From: Trichomonas tenax | Taxonomy: Eukaryota > Parabasalia > Trichomonadida > Trichomonadidae | Reading direction: 5' to 3' | Assembly (NCBI GenBank): GCA_023091735.1 | Contig: JALKBU010000303.1 | Coordinates: 1-50,156, forward strand | Length of the DNA stretch: 50,156 nt | In this document: positions 48,971 through 50,156 of the stretch, piece after piece | Layout: each line of letters opens with the position of its first letter | How positions within the stretch are numbered: the first letter of the stretch is position 1 | Position numbers and translations under genes: made by a program | The notes under the pieces: model-generated | What the model was told of the DNA's origin: nothing | Database searches by the model: none | What the model saw: only the letters and a program-made list of their open reading frames with translations

Positions 48971-50156
48971 TCTTTCGGGAAATAATTTAAGATTTGCAAG
49001 TATGTCGAGAGCGCGAGTTCTGATTCATAATGATCGATAATATTGTGATGAAAATATAAAGATTAATTATATGCGGACATATTTTGTAAACAAACTTTTC
49101 TTCAAAGGTCATTTTTCTTGATGGCCTTTTCGAATAATGAAAACTTCGCTATTGTATTATGTTCAATGTGCTTAACAAAATATCCAATTGTTCAGCTTCA
49201 ATTTTAACATCAGAATTGAAATTGCTCTAATCTCATTAAAACTTTTTGAAATCATGTTTTTAGGGACTTCAGAACCAGGCCATCCATTGAATTCGGTCTT
49301 TTTAAAGATATATAAATTCGAAAATTGCTTTTTTCCATTGCCAAAACTTACCTATGATGAATGCTTCTAAAGGCCTTTTCAAGTCTTGAATTGTTCAGTG
49401 TCATTTTAACTTAAAATTCGAAATGCTTTTTCTTGGGCGGAGAACTGACCATTATATCTGCTGCCACTTGTATGTTGTAAATCCAGCTTGCTTTCGGTTT
49501 GTTTAGTGTTATATTTGATCTTGGCAATTGCATAATTATTCATCTTCAATCACTTGCCATCAAAATATATTCTTGGTATCTTTACTGAAAACTTATGGAA
49601 TAAGCCTACACTTTGTGGTTGGCAATTTCTCAAAGTATTTCTTGTTTGATAACAATCAATTTTTGATTCTTTGATATTATATATAAAATGATAATCATAG
49701 TATAAAAAGACCTGGTAAATTCCTATATGAATTTAGAATAAAAAGTTATCAATCATCCATTTTAAAAAATCGATTATCAAAAAATCAAATGCTTCAAAAT
49801 TTGAGCTCTACATACAATTATCTAATTGATTCCATGCGAATTTATAATTTTTGACAAAAATTGATAAGATTTATATTGCATATGCAATTCATGCCAGAAA
49901 GCAAAATTCCAAAGCTTGCTTCGATCTGATTTGTACTGAATGAGCTTGTTTGCAAATTAAAATTGTGATCACCAACTATAAGCATCTGGTGCCACAACGC
50001 TACAAGGAACACTACTTCCATGTATTGCTATGACTTCTGTTGTGTATTTGCTGACCATGATATTTCTGTCACTTTTACGATTTTCCCGCCAAATATTTTT
50101 GTTAACATATGTTCTTGCTTCGTATATAATATGTGTATATATTTTGAAAATAAATT
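48971..50156. other. AT-rich terminal spacer
   Basis: No gene recognised. A short coding-like minus frame near 49400-49520 (KQTESKLDLQHTSGSRYNGQ then AQEKAFRILS) may be debris. TCACTTTT occurs at about 50069 with no following start seen in the window. Confidence 0.4.

Noticed and set aside
49188..49370. 60-codon frame near the right end
   Set aside because: Random-like composition and no initiator nearby.

Overview
The window is nuclear DNA of a parabasalid protist, most likely Trichomonas or Tritrichomonas. Genes are compact and almost all intronless. They sit in AT-rich spacers. Several starts lie 10-30 bases downstream of a TCACTTTT-type initiator, the trichomonad Inr (TCAYWW). One gene appears to carry a 26-nt intron with a fused TCTAAC-N4-CAG branch/acceptor. 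Relics of trichomonad-type guanylate cyclase, Mutator-like transposase and kinase genes fit the same group.

Layout. 0.8-9 kb: a NEK-like kinase (+), a SANT/Myb plus U-box-like nuclear protein (-), a TM2-domain membrane protein (-), a 3.2 kb AT-rich gap ending in a chain of stem-loops (7.2-8.0 kb), and CIAO1 (-). 10-18.8 kb is accessory DNA: a phage/giant-virus tail-collar-like relic with palindromic hairpins, transposase relics, MULE pieces and an HNH relic with in-frame TGAs; one host gene with the mini-intron (12-13.4 kb) sits inside it. 18.8-24 kb: a PPR protein, a MON1/CCZ1-like longin protein and NADP-glutamate dehydrogenase. 24.8-26.6 kb is a second foreign patch: an AT-rich ORF with two zinc-finger-phage-type repeats and a noncoding stretch with repeated GGTCA motifs. 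27.3-33.7 kb: ribosomal protein eL18, ubiquilin, a NOT2-type CCR4-NOT subunit, a glycosyltransferase without an ATG, and a DRAM/Frag1-like membrane protein behind an array of initiator motifs. 34-46.5 kb, all on the minus strand: a CHD-type remodeller, IQCH and a HEATR5/Laa1-like giant HEAT protein. 46.9-48.9 kb is a pseudogene yard (kinase, MOCOS-like sulfurase, guanylate cyclase). The last 1.2 kb is AT-rich with no gene seen.

The intact genes are housekeeping: translation (eL18), ammonia assimilation (GDH), cytosolic Fe-S assembly (CIAO1), mRNA decay (NOT2), chromatin (CHD), ubiquitin shuttling and membrane traffic. They are not arranged as operons. The most unusual signals are the serial hairpins at 7.2-8.0 kb, the TCACTTTT array at 32.1-32.9 kb, the recurrent TGACATGTAAA palindromes upstream of several genes, and the virus-like tail relic with its hairpins.
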